Shown here in pieces: positions 10,495 through 21,448 of a stretch of DNA of 64,000 nt (within the stretch, counting starts at the first letter, position 1; the number at the start of each line of letters is the position of its first letter). The stretch is from Boswellia sacra. Lineage: Eukaryota; Streptophyta; Magnoliopsida; Sapindales; Burseraceae. The notes under the pieces were generated by a model, which made no database searches, was not told where the DNA came from, and saw only the letters and a program-made list of their open reading frames with translations. The stretch is from assembly GCA_013180625.2 (NCBI GenBank), contig SNVD02001148.1:1-64000 (forward strand), written 5' to 3'. The position numbers and the translations under genes were made by a program.

Positions 10495-11928
10495 CTAATG
10501 CTTGAGGAAATGGAGGCACAAATGAGGATTTGGTCTCTTCTTCGCTAGGTGTTGGGTTGGCAACCTCTTCCTGTCCTTTAGAGATCGATCTTCTTCTCTC
10601 TCACAAGGATTAGGAATGTGTTTTTCAACAACCTTACCATTGCGAAGGGTCATGACTGACTTGGCTTGGTCGAAATAATGGTTATTTGAATTCCCTGCAT
10701 TTGAGTTAGATTGATCTTTGGGGTTTTGCAATGTTTGAGAAGGAAATTTTCCTTTCTCTTGGATGCTACATGTAAATGCAAATTTTGCAAGAGTTTCTGA
10801 CAAATTTGCTAGTGTTTGAGTAGTTTGACTATTGAAAGTCTCTTGCTTTGTAATGAATGATTGCAATGTTTCTTCAAAGTCATTCCTAGGAGGAGGAGCA
10901 TATGCATGATCATGAGAATTTTCAAAATTTTGTCGTGTTTGAAAAGGGACTTGTGAAGATTGTGCATGATTATCATTTTTCCAGCTAAACTTTGGATGAT
11001 TTCTCCAACCAGGATTGTAGGTTTGTGAATATGGATTGTGATTTGGCCTTTTGAAAGCGTTCAAGGCGTTGGCTTCTTCATGGAGACATTCCCTAAAGGC
11101 AGGCAAAGTTGGACAATTATCAGTAGAATGGTCATTGTCATCACAAATGTTACAGACATTTTCTTGAATAGAATTCAATTGACCACTTTTTTTCATTTCT
11201 AAAGCCTCGACTTTTCTAGCTAGGGATGCATATTTGGCTTGAAGGTCATGGTCTTCCCTAAGGTTGTAAATACCTCTATTGGATGTCGAGGTTTGGGCCT
11301 TGCTTGGTACCTCATAGGTGCCAGCAGTGTCCCAATTTTGTGCCTTTTCTGCTGAGGAATCTAGGAAGTCAAGTCCTTCCTCAGGGTCTTTTTCTTTAAA
11401 TTCTCCTATACACATTAATTCTACTAGTTGCCTATCTTGAGGTGTTAACCCTTCATAGAAGTGTGCAACTATTCTCCAAGTTTCGAAACCATGGTGAGGA
11501 CAGGTATTAAGTAGTTCCTTATATCTATCCCAACATTGGTAAAGGGTTTCCCCTTGTTTCTGAGAGAAATCAGAAATTTGTCTTTTAAGAGAATTTGTTC
11601 TATGGGTAGGAAAAAATTTTTTCAAAAATTGTTGTTTCATCTCATCCCATGAACTGATGGAATTCGACCTCAAATTTTGTAGCCATGTTCTAGCTTTATC
11701 TTTTAAAGAAAAAAGAAAAAGCTTTAATCTAATGGTGTTTATGCTACAATTTGGGTCAGTGTAGGAGCTACATACCTCTTCAAAGAGTTTTAAGTGCGAA
11801 TATGGGGTCTCCATGTCAAGGCCATGAAAAGTGGGTAGAAGTCGAACAAAACTTGGTTTGAAATTGAAATGGATTGACTCTGGAGGAGAAACTACACAAG
11901 ATGGTGCACTAGTCCTTACCGGATTCAT
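10495..11928 (-). CDS. gag protein of Athila-like element 2
   Basis: 477-residue open frame starting MNPVRTSAPS. The capsid-like core spans roughly residues 45-170 (CSINTIRLKLFLFSLKDKA, WDEMKQQFLKKFFPTHRTN, CWDRYKELLNTCPHHG). A zinc knuckle C-x2-C-x4-H-x4-C (CNICDDNDHSTDNC) is near residue 260, followed by an Asn/Gln-rich tail. The frame ends at 10495 after a frameshift relative to the related copy at 19333-19899, so the protein probably lacks its natural fusion to protease. It is the most complete gag in the window. Confidence 0.85.
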   Translation of the reverse strand: MNPVRTSAPSCVVSPPESIHFNFKPSFVRLLPTFHGLDMETPYSHLKLFEEVCSSYTDPNCSINTIRLKLFLFSLKDKARTWLQNLRSNSISSWDEMKQQFLKKFFPTHRTNSLKRQISDFSQKQGETLYQCWDRYKELLNTCPHHGFETWRIVAHFYEGLTPQDRQLVELMCIGEFKEKDPEEGLDFLDSSAEKAQNWDTAGTYEVPSKAQTSTSNRGIYNLREDHDLQAKYASLARKVEALEMKKSGQLNSIQENVCNICDDNDHSTDNCPTLPAFRECLHEEANALNAFKRPNHNPYSQTYNPGWRNHPKFSWKNDNHAQSSQVPFQTRQNFENSHDHAYAPPPRNDFEETLQSFITKQETFNSQTTQTLANLSETLAKFAFTCSIQEKGKFPSQTLQNPKDQSNSNAGNSNNHYFDQAKSVMTLRNGKVVEKHIPNPCEREEDRSLKDRKRLPTQHLAKKRPNPHLCLHFLKH

Positions 11929-12197
11929 GTAGTTTCCGAGGGTTCTTCGTTGGTTTTGATCATTTTGTTGCGAACGGTTGTCCCCTTCATCCGTGAATAT
12001 TTATTCATGATTGTTGGCCATGTTTTTTAAAGAAGATGATGTTTTTCTAACAAGTCTACCACTAGATGTTCGTGACCAATTTTTCATGCAAGAAAGGGAG
12101 AAGAAAAGAGAGCAAAAGATGAACACACAAAAATAAAAAATTTAGATCTAAGATGAGAAAAGAGAACACTTACAATTTTGCACGCCAATTTTTACCT

Positions 12198-12215
12198 TCC
12201 CCGGCAACGGCGCCA
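12198..12215 (-). other. Primer-binding site for tRNA-Asp, element 2
   Basis: Eighteen bases match the 3' end of plant tRNA-Asp, including the CCA tail, six bases inside the 5' LTR boundary at 12222. This primes minus-strand DNA synthesis and is the usual choice for Athila elements. Confidence 0.85.
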
Positions 12216-12221
12216 AAAACT

Positions 12222-13774
12222 TGACACATCCAAAAAGGATTGCCTCCCAAGTATAGGAGTGTCGAAGTAATAAAACCCGGTGAGACCGGGGTCGATCCAC
12301 GAGGAAGGGGATTTAAGCGCTACACGAGGAAGGAGATTTTAGCGTTACAAATTATAAGATAAGCAATTATGATATGAATAATTCAAAGAAATAACAAGAT
12401 AATATCAATAAATATGTAAGATGGTAGGCGGTATTACGACCATTCAAATATAAAACAAAAAGCAAGAGGAGGTAAAACCATCCATAGAAATAGGTGGTAT
12501 AACCAACCATAGTAAATTAAAGAACAATTTCATAAGGTGGTAGAACCTACCATAGTAAATAAAATAAAAAGTTCATAAACAATAGAATAATTAAAATACA
12601 AGAGGAATTAAAACAATAACAATGAAGGCTAAGGTTAGGGGATCCGCCCTTGATATTTCAAATAAGGATAATTAACCCATTTTAGTTATATGAATATATT
12701 TGTTTCATTACCAATATTTATACCACTTCTTGTAAATGGGTTCAAGCATCCAATGTGCCAATCACCATATGTCTACAACAAATCAAGGTTCCTAACTAGA
12801 TTCGTGTCGGTAAGGAAGAACCATACATCATCTAGAAAGGAACCAAGCATTTGATGTGCCAAGGATTGTCGACAATGGATCAAGACCTCCACTTTACGAG
12901 TGGTGTCAAGATTGATTAAGAAAGTAAATGTAACTCATATAAAATAAACAACATAAGATTAAGATTATTAGGCACATATTATGGGTTAGAGAATCATTAT
13001 TCTCATATCAAGGGTTTCACCCTTTCACCTTAGCAAAAGAGAAATTAGAAGAACATTATAATAGAAAGAAAATAAAATGTAAGAAAAAGGAAATTCATTA
13101 ATAACATAAACACAAAAACACAATACAAGATCCTAGCCAAAGCCAAAATGTTCTAGCCAAGGCCAAGATGCCCTAATGGGTCACAAGGCACCTCTATTTA
13201 TAGATACATCCAGGGGCAAACTTGTCAAATTACAAGGGCATAATTGTCAAATATTAGTTGTAAATATCTTTGAAAATTGGGATCATTAGGCACCGACTTT
13301 GACCATCAATTTTGACATCGAAATGTTGTGAATTTTAATCACATGTCTTCATGAAAGTTGTAGATATTTCTCTCAGCTTTCTAGAACATATTGATTTGCA
13401 CAATTTGGATACGTATTTTGAGAGATACGGTCCAAATACTGAGGCCAGTCAGACTGGGCCGAGACTGTAGATGGGTTCACTTCAAGCCCAATTTTGGTCC
13501 ACTAAGAGCCCGAATTTGATGATGCTTGTGAAATGTAATCTTGTAGAAAATTAAATCAGCTTTCCAAAACATTAAAAAATTGCACCATTCTGATCTATAA
13601 ATAGAGAGTTATGCCCATTTTACCGAACCTGTAACAAAACCAAAATTAAGAGAAATTTAATTCCAAAGATGCAAATGCTACAAATATGCTTAAGTTGAGG
13701 AATTTAATGACACTATTAATGCAATATGATGAAACTTAAACTCTTATTAAACATGCATATTTAAGTGTTCATCA
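12222..13774 (-). repeat. Athila-like LTR 2 (5' LTR of element 2)
   Basis: 1553 bp, plus-strand ends TGACACATCC and GTGTTCATCA, giving TG...CA termini. It is closely similar to 2185-3712. A short internal duplication (CACGAGGAAG near 12299 and 12325) is absent from LTR 1. Confidence 0.9.
13194..13202 (-). promoter_or_regulatory. TATA box in LTR 2
   Basis: TATAAATAG on the minus strand, about 570 bp from the LTR's 5' end; equivalents are at 3134-3142 (LTR 1) and 22422-22430 (LTR 3, TATAAATGG). This is the probable core promoter of the genomic transcript. Confidence 0.6.
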
Positions 13775-13857
13775 GTTCGGCAAACCTTGCCTACGTCCAC
13801 GGGCTCCTAGCTCCACGAGCTAAGCTTTCCACTAAGTTGTAGAATCTTTACAACTTG

Positions 13858-14049
13858 CTTGATGAACAACTCACCAAGACTTTTTCTTCAACTCTTGATA
13901 ACACCACACCAAGAGTTCTTCTTGATGAACAACCTCACCATGGCAACTTCCTTCAACCCTTGATAACACCACACCAAGAGTTCTTCTTGATGAACAACCT
14001 CACCAAGGCACTTCCTTCAACTCTTGATAACACACAACAAGAGTTCTCT
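13858..14049 (+). repeat. Three tandem repeats of about 64 bp
   Basis: Each copy runs from TTGATGAACAAC to CAAGAGTTCT (starting at about 13858, 13921 and 13986). The short open frame across it is repeat-derived. Confidence 0.8.
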
Positions 14050-14333
14050 CAAGGATAACTATTATCCTTTACAATAATATCTCACTCTCACCACAATACA
14101 AGAACAAAGATAATTTTTACAACAAAAGTATAACTCTCTTCAAAGAGTAGATAAATAATATAAAAGCTCTCTAGACTTGATATTTCTCTTGCTTTTTGCT
14201 TGATAAAATGCTTCTCTTGCACTTCTTGAATGCATGGGAGAATGGCTCCTTTTATAGGCAAATGAGATGAACTTAATCAAGTGAAGACACCAACTCCAAA
14301 ATTTCTGCCCAATCTTGTCTGCCATTTTTGTCA

Positions 14334-15010
14334 ATGTTCCGTTTGAAATTTGAAAATCTGCAAAACATAAAAGATTTGCACATTTGAATAATCTTTCCAA
14401 CGCATTAAGAATCAAGTCATTTGGATATTTGTAGCTCAAGATATGGCCAAAACACCATTCGGTGCTCATGTGACTTGATTTTTCTTTCTTGTGTCAGTCC
14501 ACCAAATTTAATGATAATTATGTCAGCATTCCGTTTGAAATTTGAATTTCTTCAAAACATGAAAGATCTGCATATTTGAATAATCTTTCCAAACATTAAG
14601 AATCAAAGTATTTGGATATCTCTATCTTATGATATGGCCAAAACACCATTCGGTGCTCATGTGAGTTGATTTTTCTTCTTTGTGTCAGTCCACCGAATTG
14701 CATGTCAATTATGTTGGCCTTCTGTTTGAAATTTGAATTTTTTCAAAACATATGAAATGTTTTTCATTAAGTCATCTTTCCAATGCCGTAAGAATCAAGT
14801 CATTTTGATTTTTCTAGCTCAAGATATGTCCAAAGGAGTATTCGGTGCTCATGTCAGCTGCTTCCATTTGTCTTTCAATTTGCATGATGATTTGGACAAC
14901 CTTGCACTTGAAATTTGAATTTCATTAAAACATATGAAATGTTATAAATTGAGTAAGCTTTCCAAAGGCTCAAGAATCACATCATTTGGACATTTGTAGA
15001 GATATATATG
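14334..15010 (+). repeat. About four diverged tandem repeats of about 190 bp
   Basis: TTTGAAATTTGAA or a close variant recurs near 14341, 14533, 14725 and 14910, each time followed by an 'AATCTTTCCAA' block and CATTCGGTGCTCATGT-type sequence (last copy shorter and more diverged). Repeats like this are common in retrotransposon U3 regions. Confidence 0.7.
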
Positions 15011-15252
15011 ACCAATTGATTGAACATTACTCATGTGTCATATTCTTTGAGTCAATCCTTGTTCTTAAACTTTGGTGCCTTTAACATGTAGTCTTCTCCT
15101 TAGCTTCAACACTTCATTTTAATAAGCCTCTTCTTGATTTTAAAATTATTTCAATGATCTTACTCTTGCACATAAATAAATATGTTAGTAAATCTCAATT
15201 AATCAATTTGTATTGTTATCATCAAAATTATCACGTAGCCTTAGGGCTAACA

Positions 15253-15801
15253 AATACTACTACAAGTAGTTCTTTTTCAGTCGTTGTGTAATTCATTTGT
15301 GCATCATTTAAAGTCCTACTTGCATAGTATATCACGTAAGGCTTACCTTCTTTTCTCTATCCTAAGATAGCACCAAACGGCATAGTCACTTGCAGCACAC
15401 ATCAATTCAAAAGGCAAGGACCAATCAAGAGATTGCATAATTAGAGCAGTTGTTAAAAGTCCAATTAACTTATCAAAGGCATTTTGACAAAGAAGTGCCT
15501 TTTTTTAAAAGGTTATAAAATGGTTTAGATATAACACTAAAATTTCTTATGAACCTCCTATAGAATCCAACATACCCTAAGAATGAACAGACCTCTTTGA
15601 CTGTTTTTGGTGGAGGCAAATGGGTAATTAATTTCACTTTTGCTTTGTCCACTTCAATTCCCTTAGAAGACACCACATGACCTAAGACAATTCCCGACGT
15701 GACCATATAATGACATTTTTTATAATTCAAAATAAGACTTTTTTCTACACACCTTTTTAAGACTTTTTCTAAGTTTTCAAGACAATTCTCAAAAGAATTT
15801 C
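15253..15801 (-). pseudogene. RT/RNase H fragment of element 3 (downstream half)
   Basis: Closely parallels 8266-8830 of element 2. The 15730-15473 frame holds HYMVTSGIVLGHVVSSKG and FLGYVGFYRRFI of the connection domain; RNase H follows in broken frame to 15253. It is split from its upstream half by the L1-type insertion. Confidence 0.8.
15786..15801. repeat. 16-bp TSD, left copy
   Basis: TTCTCAAAAGAATTTC is repeated exactly at 18085-18100. It marks the target site of the L1-type element between them. Element 2 has this sequence once (with one base changed) near 8830. Confidence 0.92.
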
Positions 15802-16038
15802 TTTTTTTTTGGAAAAGTTACTTAGTAATATAAATTCAAAAAAGTTATAATGTACAAAAATTCGAGGGTCATACTCCAAGAATTACAAATGGACGTAAAG
15901 TCCAAACAAACAATCCAACAAAAAGATAGAAAACGAAGGCCACAAGCGGCCTAAACAAAGTAAAAAAGCCACAAACAGCCTTAACAACATAGAAGAGAAA
16001 TGATCACAAACGGTCTAAAACATAAAAATACAAGAGCT

Positions 16039-17178
16039 TTAACCCTTCTTATTTTTCTTCTTCTTACCCTTCTTTACCGGGGTAGCTGGGGTGTCCGAAT
16101 GAGCATGGTTAATCCTATCAGATTGATCATCCTCACTAAGCCCAATCAAAGGCTCAAAACGAGTGGGAGAAGACTCAGTAGGTATCCACCCTTAGGAAAT
16201 AGATGCCTCACGATTTGTAGAACATTTGATAGTGCCCAAAAGTCTACCCTCGTCAGTCGTAAAAGGAGATAGAGAATCAGAATCTGAAACTGACTCTACA
16301 CTCGGAACTGTAGTAGCCTTCGGAGGCTCAACTTGCACTGCAGAAACTTCTGGGATAGTAACTATTTTGGTGCAATCAACGACCTTGGTCACATCCTTTT
16401 CTTTTCTCAAAGGGGCACTATCAGAGGTGCTAGCCTCATTCTTATCTGGACTTGAAGTCTTTACCGATTCTGGATAACGATGACCAAACCTGCAACATTT
16501 GGGACAATGTTTTGGAACCCACTCATATTCAACTTGAATTTGAATGGGCTCTCGAGAGAGTTTGCATCTGAACTCAAACTTCTTAATCGGAGGGTGGGTT
16601 GCATCAAGAAGAACACATACCCTCGCATATTCCAATCTAGAAAGATCAGAAGTCATCTTGTCACAAGAAATAGGTTCTCCAACCATGCTGGAAACAATAC
16701 TAAGGCCTTTGGTTGTCCATAAAGGAAACGGCAGGCCATATAATCGGATCCAAACGGGAAATTCCGCTACTTGATCCGCATTAAAATTCAAATGTGGATG
16801 CTAAGGCTGTAAGAAAATGTTCTTACCTCCAAACATCCAAGGACCGCGAGCAATGATAGCATGAACCTCATCCTCAGTTCGAAAACGAAAGAGGAGAAAG
16901 CCCGTGTCTGTAGAGCGGACGTCCTCTAGGCCGCTAGATTTCCATGCACGCATGGCTATCAAACGTGCAGCATGATAAGGCATCACATATTCGGGAAAGA
17001 AGCTGACAAGACATCTACGCCATTCGGCCACATTCTCATCGACAATCTCATCTGGAATCTCAAGGATTGTACCCGGTTTCTTAGGAGTAACCGGATTCAA
17101 TTTGCATCGGGTACTCGAATCAGTGATCTTGATTTTATCAGCCCAAGAGCCAACAGTTGACTTGGGTGCATCCATCAA
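16039..17178 (-). pseudogene. L1-type ORF1 protein: DUF4283 plus zinc knuckle (two in-frame stops)
   Basis: A single reading frame of 380 codons from MMDAPKSTVGSWADKIK to a lysine-rich end (KKGKKKKNKKG, stop at 16039-16041). The DUF4283 domain (residues ~40-200) has FRFRTEDEVHAIIARGPWMF and FPVWIRLYGLPFPLW. The knuckle reads CPKCCRFGHRYPES, with Ser in place of the last Cys. TAG at 16801-16803 sits where the family has Trp (TGG), and TAA at 16192-16194 is a second break. ORF1 proteins bind the RNA of their own element. As read, it would not make full-length protein. Confidence 0.82.
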
Positions 17179-17494
17179 GTGAAATACGGATCAAATACAA
17201 TGCAAACTCATAAAAAAGAGATGGAAAAACGAAAGCAAACCAGGCACCGAAGCGGCTTGGCTTCCAAAGTCGTCGTCACCTCTTTAAAAACGATAATCCG
17301 CAAGGAATCAGAAAATCGACCAAGAGGCAAAGTTGCATGAAATAACCTGAAGAACAATCTGGGTGGGGCTGATGAACAGTGTCTCCGGTAATGAATAGTA
17401 ACCACCGCGGTGAACAGTAAAATCCGAATTGAAGAAGCGGCGATTTGAGGGGTTTCTGGTTGGAATCAGATGACGGCCAAGAAGAAAAAGTTGG

Positions 17495-17902
17495 TCAGTG
17501 TTGCCCGATCTACTAGATGGTGGCGAAGGTGAGATACAACTCGCCGTTTTCCGGCAAGAGGTGACGGTGAATAGTAAATCTGAAACTTTGAGGCCTTGAA
17601 CGGAGGTGTTGTGGCGCGAATCTGGTGGTGCTGATGAAGGGAAACTTGTAGAACGTCGCCTGATCTACAAGAATTTGATGGAGGTGAGATGCCACTCGCC
17701 GGTGACAGCGGCGGGCGACGGTGAATAGTGAAAAATCCGAAACTTTGTGGCCTAGAACGGAGGTGATGCGGCGCGAATCTGGTGGTGCTGATGAAGGAAA
17801 ACTTGTAGATCGAATCAAGACCAATACGATGATGGTAAAGGTGGCATCCCACTCGATCGCCGTCGGTGATGAATAGTGAAATCCGAAACCTTTTTTTTGC
17901 AA
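17495..17902 (-). repeat. About three ~160-bp repeats in the L1-type 5' region
   Basis: The segment containing GGCGCGAATCTGGTGG recurs at about 17612 and 17771 with matching flanks; a more diverged unit lies before them. Overlapping open frames here are low-complexity by-products. Tandem 5' repeats often act as promoter units in L1-type elements. Confidence 0.6.
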
Positions 17903-18084
17903 ATTTAACCGTTTTGCTGCTGGAAACTGAGGGCGACCCAGAAGAAAATTTGTCTCAGAATATCCCGATCTACAACATATGTAGATTTGAAAGGCTGATT
18001 CGCAAATTTGCCGGAGTGAACAGTAACTCCGGCGACCCTAATTGAGAGAAAATTTTTCTCCCCCTTTTCCCCCCCCCCCCCCCC

Positions 18085-18100
18085 TTCTCAAAAGAATTTC
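18085..18100. repeat. 16-bp TSD, right copy
   Basis: Exact repeat of 15786-15801, directly next to the G-run 5' end of the L1-type element. Confidence 0.92.
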
Positions 18101-18760
18101 CAAAGATAGTTAAATCATTCATGAAAACTTCTAAACAATGCTCAACCATGTCGCTGAAAATGCTTAACATTCATTTTTGAAAAGTGGTTGGGGCATTACA
18201 AAGTCCAAAAGGCATTCTCCTAAATGCAAAAGTGTCGAAGGGGCATGTGAATATATATGGTCCTTTCATGGTCTTCAAGTGCAATGGGAATTTGATAATA
18301 GCCTGAGTATCAATCGAGAAAGTAGTAGTACAGGTGCCTTGCTACTCTTTCTAGAATTTGGTCAAGGAATGGTAAGGAAAAATGGTCTTTTTTGGTGACA
18401 ACATTTAATTTTCTATAATCAATACACATCCTCCAACTAGATGAGACGCAAGTTGGCAATGAGTCACCCTTTTCATTTTTAACTACTGTAATACCAGTTT
18501 TCTTAGGTACTACTTGTGTAGGGCTTGCACACTTACTATCAGAAATAGGGTAGATAATTCCCACATCAAGTAGTTTAAGAACTTCAGCCCTAATGACCTC
18601 TTTCATGTAGGGATTTAATCTCCTTTGAGGTTGTTGGGATGTTTTGGCATTTTCTTCTAAATGTATTCTATGTGTACAAATTAAAGAGTTAATGCCTTTT
18701 ATGCTTTTGAAAGTCCATCAGATTGCATTTTTATGCCTTTTAAGTACGTGTATCAACTTA
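18101..18760 (-). pseudogene. RT N-terminal half of element 3
   Basis: Continues the RT interrupted at 15801. The 18606-18310 frame has MKEVIRAEVLKLLDVGIIYP, the SPTQVVPKKTG block and IDYRKLNVVTKKDHFSLPF. The FMND variant of the FMDD box at about 18110 has lost the first catalytic Asp. Several frame changes lie between 18310 and 18170. Confidence 0.8.
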
Positions 18761-18896
18761 CCTTATTGCTCGTTTGTGAGGGATGAAGAAATTACCACCA
18801 GATCTGTCTGATTCTCCCCAAGATATGCGTATTTTAGTCCTTCAGGTAAGGGCTTCAACTCTAACTTGGGTGCTTCCTCTTCCTTGCTTCATTCAT

Positions 18897-19720
18897 TTAC
18901 CTCAATTCTTCGAATCTTGGTTTTGAGCCTTTTTCCATCACCTGTGCACAATCCAGTAAAGAACATATATCATAAAGATCAGGCTCTAGTTCCATACTTG
19001 ATTCTAATGAATTCACTAAACAAGTTTCCAAAGGGTCAGAAGAACTGCCTTTTTGGATGTGGTCTTCCACAATAATTTCAATCATATTAGCCTCCTTAAT
19101 TTCATCATCTTCTTCATGTGGTTGTTTGCACATATTAAAAACATTAAGTTCTAATGTCATGTTCCCGAATGATAGCTTTATGACTCCATTCCTACAATTA
19201 ATCAGAGCATAGAGATAGCTAGAAATGGACGCCATAAAATAACAGAAATTGAATTACATACTTTCACTGGTTGTGTGTCCAAGACGACCACTGGATAAAT
19301 GAATTTATCAACTTGAACTAACACATCTTCTACTACTTCTTTTGGTACTTTAATTGATTTATCAACAAGTAAAAGAGTAGTAAAAGAGTCACAGAAGTCG
19401 GTTTTAAGTCACCTAGATTGAGTTTTTGAAAAATCGAGTATGGAAGCAAATTCGCACTAGCACCAAGATCAAGTAAAGCTTGTTCGATTTTATGGTCTCC
19501 AATAACACATGAAATTATATGACAACCTGGATCTTTATATTTCATTGTATTATTGTTTTGAAGAATAGCACTTACTTGCTCGGCTAAAAAGACCTTTTTT
19601 TTCACATTCAATTTTCTTTTCACCGTGCACAAATATTTCAAAAATTTTGCAAAAGAAGGTACCTGTTTGATCACATCTAGCAAGGGAATGTTGACTTTTA
19701 CCAGTTTGAAAATTTCAAAG
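18897..19720 (-). pseudogene. Protease region of element 3 (fragmented)
   Basis: Pieces in different frames match 9638-10423: DLGASANLLPYSIFQKL (about 19440-19490), INCRNGVIKLSFGNMTLEL (about 19150-19205) and the acidic tail. Small deletions around 19210-19370 break it. Confidence 0.75.
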
Positions 19721-19753
19721 ATTTCAAAATTGTGAGTTGGCTTTTTTTTGTGG

Positions 19754-21187
19754 CTAATGTTGAGGAAATGGAGGCACAAAGGGAGATTTGGTTCTTTCTT
19801 CGCTAGGTGTTGGTTTGGTAATCTCTTTCTGACCTTTAGAGATCGATTCTTCTTCTTTCTCATTACGTTTAGGAATAAGTTTTTCAACAACCTTACCATT
19901 GCAAAGGGTCATGACTGATTTGGCTTGGTCCAAATAATGGTTACTTGAACTCCCTACATTTGAGTTAGATTGATCTTTGGGGTTTTGCAATGTTTGATAA
20001 GGAAATTTCCATTTTGCTTGGATGCTAAATGTAGATACAAATTTTGCAAGAGTGTTTGACAAATTTGCTAATGTTTGGGCTGTTTGACTATTGAAAGTCT
20101 CTTGCTTTGTAATGAATGAATGCAATGTCTCTTCAAGGTCATTCCTAGGAGGAGGAGCATATGCATGATCATAAGAATTTTGGAAATTTTGTCGTGTTTG
20201 AAAAGAGACTTGTGAAAATTGTGCATGATTGTCATTTTTCCAACCAAAATTTGGATGATTTCTCCAACAGGGATTGTAGGTTCGTGTGTATGGATTGTGA
20301 TTTGGCCTTTTGAAAGTGTTCAAAGCATTTGCTTGTTCATGGAGACATTCCCTAAAGGTAGGCAAAGTTGGGCAATCATCAGTAGGGTGGTCATTATCAT
20401 TACAAATGTGACAAACAACTTCTCGAATAGAATTCAATTGACCACTCTTTTTCATTTGTAAAGACTCGACTTTTCTAGCTAGGGATGCATATTTGGCTTG
20501 AAGGTCATGGTCTTTCCTAAGGTTGTAAATGCCTCTATTGGATGTCAAGGTTGGGGCCTTGCTTGGTGCCTCATAGGTGACAGCAGTGTCCCAATTTTGG
20601 GCTTTGTCTGCTAAGGAATCTAGATAGTCAATTGCTTCCTCAGGGTCTTTATCTTCAAATTCTCCGTTACACATTAGCTCCACCAGTTGCCTATCTTGAG
20701 GTGTTAACCCTTTATAGAAGTGTGTAACTATTCTCCAAGTTTCAAAACCATAGTAAGGACAGGTATTAAGTAATGCCTTATACCTATCCTAATATTGGTA
20801 AAGGGTTTCCCCTTGTTTTTGAGTGAAATTTGAGAGTTGTCTTTTAAGAGAATTTGTTCTATGGGTAGGAAATTTTTTTTTCAAAAATTGTTGTTTCATC
20901 TTATCCCATGAACTAATGGAACTTGAACTCAAATTTTGTAGCCATGTTCTAGCTTTATCTTTTAAATAAAAAGGAAAAAGCTTTAATCTAATGATGTTTA
21001 TACTACAATTTGGGTCACTATTGGAGTTACATACCTCTTCAAAGATTTTTAAGTGCGAATATGGGTTCTCCATGTCAAGGCCATGAAAGGCGAGTAAAAG
21101 TCGAATAATACTCGATTTGAAATTCAAATGAATTGCATCAAGAGGAGAAACCATGCAAGATGTTGCACTAGTCTTTACAGGATTCAT
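19754..21187 (-). pseudogene. gag of element 3 (interrupted)
   Basis: Two same-strand frames, 21187-20789 (starting MNPVKTSATS) and 20683-19754, together parallel gag 10495-11928. A stop replaces the Trp/Cys area of CWDRYK near 20790 (reads LYQY then stop), and a second break follows near 20690. The zinc knuckle is CHICNDNDHPTDDC. After 19754 a frameshift leads to the linker and protease. Confidence 0.82.
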
Positions 21188-21448
21188 GTAATCTCTGAGG
21201 GTTCTTGGTTGGTTTTGATCATTTTATTGGGAACAATTGTCCCCTTCATCCATGAACCTTTCCACTTGATTGTCAGCCATGTTTTTTAAGGAAGATGATA
21301 TTTTTCTAATAAGTCTACTACTAGATATTCATGACCAAATTTTCATGCAAGAAAGAGAAAAGAAAATAAAAGATGAACAAACAAAGAAAAATCAAGATCT
21401 AAAATGAGAAAAGAGAATACTTATAATTTTGCACGCCAATTTTTACCT

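Larger units (their letters stand above)
2185..13774 (-). mobile_element. Athila-like Ty3/Gypsy element 2, with accessory nucleic-acid-binding-like and LOG-like ORFs
   Basis: Minus-strand element of 11.6 kb with LTRs at 12222-13774 (5') and 2185-3712 (3'). In element order: tRNA-Asp primer site, gag, protease, RT, RNase H, integrase, a Cys-rich basic ORF, a LOG-like ORF, a non-coding 3' region and a PPT. RT motifs and the tRNA-Asp primer place it with Athila. Gag, pol and the Cys-rich ORF carry stops or frameshifts; the LOG-like ORF is open. The right flank starts GTTCG; its TSD partner cannot be checked because the left LTR is shared with another internal region. Confidence 0.85.
13775..15252 (-). 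repeat. Copia-like LTR fragment
   Basis: On the minus strand the block opens at 15252 with TGTTAGCCCTAAGG and soon reads TTTTGATGATAACAA, a combination common at the 5' end of Ty1/Copia LTRs. The other end (13775) is cut by element 2 and shows no CA terminus. It joins directly to an RNase H-region fragment of element 3 at 15253, so it probably inserted into element 3 and was later split by element 2. Two sets of internal tandem repeats are listed separately. Confidence 0.55.
15802..18084 (-). mobile_element. ORF1-only L1-type retroposon (half-LINE)
   Basis: 2283 bp inserted in RT of element 3 between perfect 16-bp TSDs. On its own strand it begins with 16 Gs (18084-18069), has a GC-rich 5' region with repeats, one DUF4283/zinc-knuckle ORF, a ~230-bp 3' tail and a 9-base poly(A) (15810-15802). 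No endonuclease or RT frame exists. A 5' truncation cannot explain this, because the 5' region and ORF1 are present and ORF2 is missing internally. Confidence 0.85.

Noticed and set aside
12198..12215. tRNA gene (tRNA-Asp)
   Set aside because: Only the 3' 18 bases match; it is the primer-binding site of the retrotransposon, as are 51476-51493 and 62109-62126.
17208..17902. Overlapping ORFs in the L1-type 5' region
   Set aside because: Repeated, low-complexity translations of GC-rich 5' sequence with no family resemblance.
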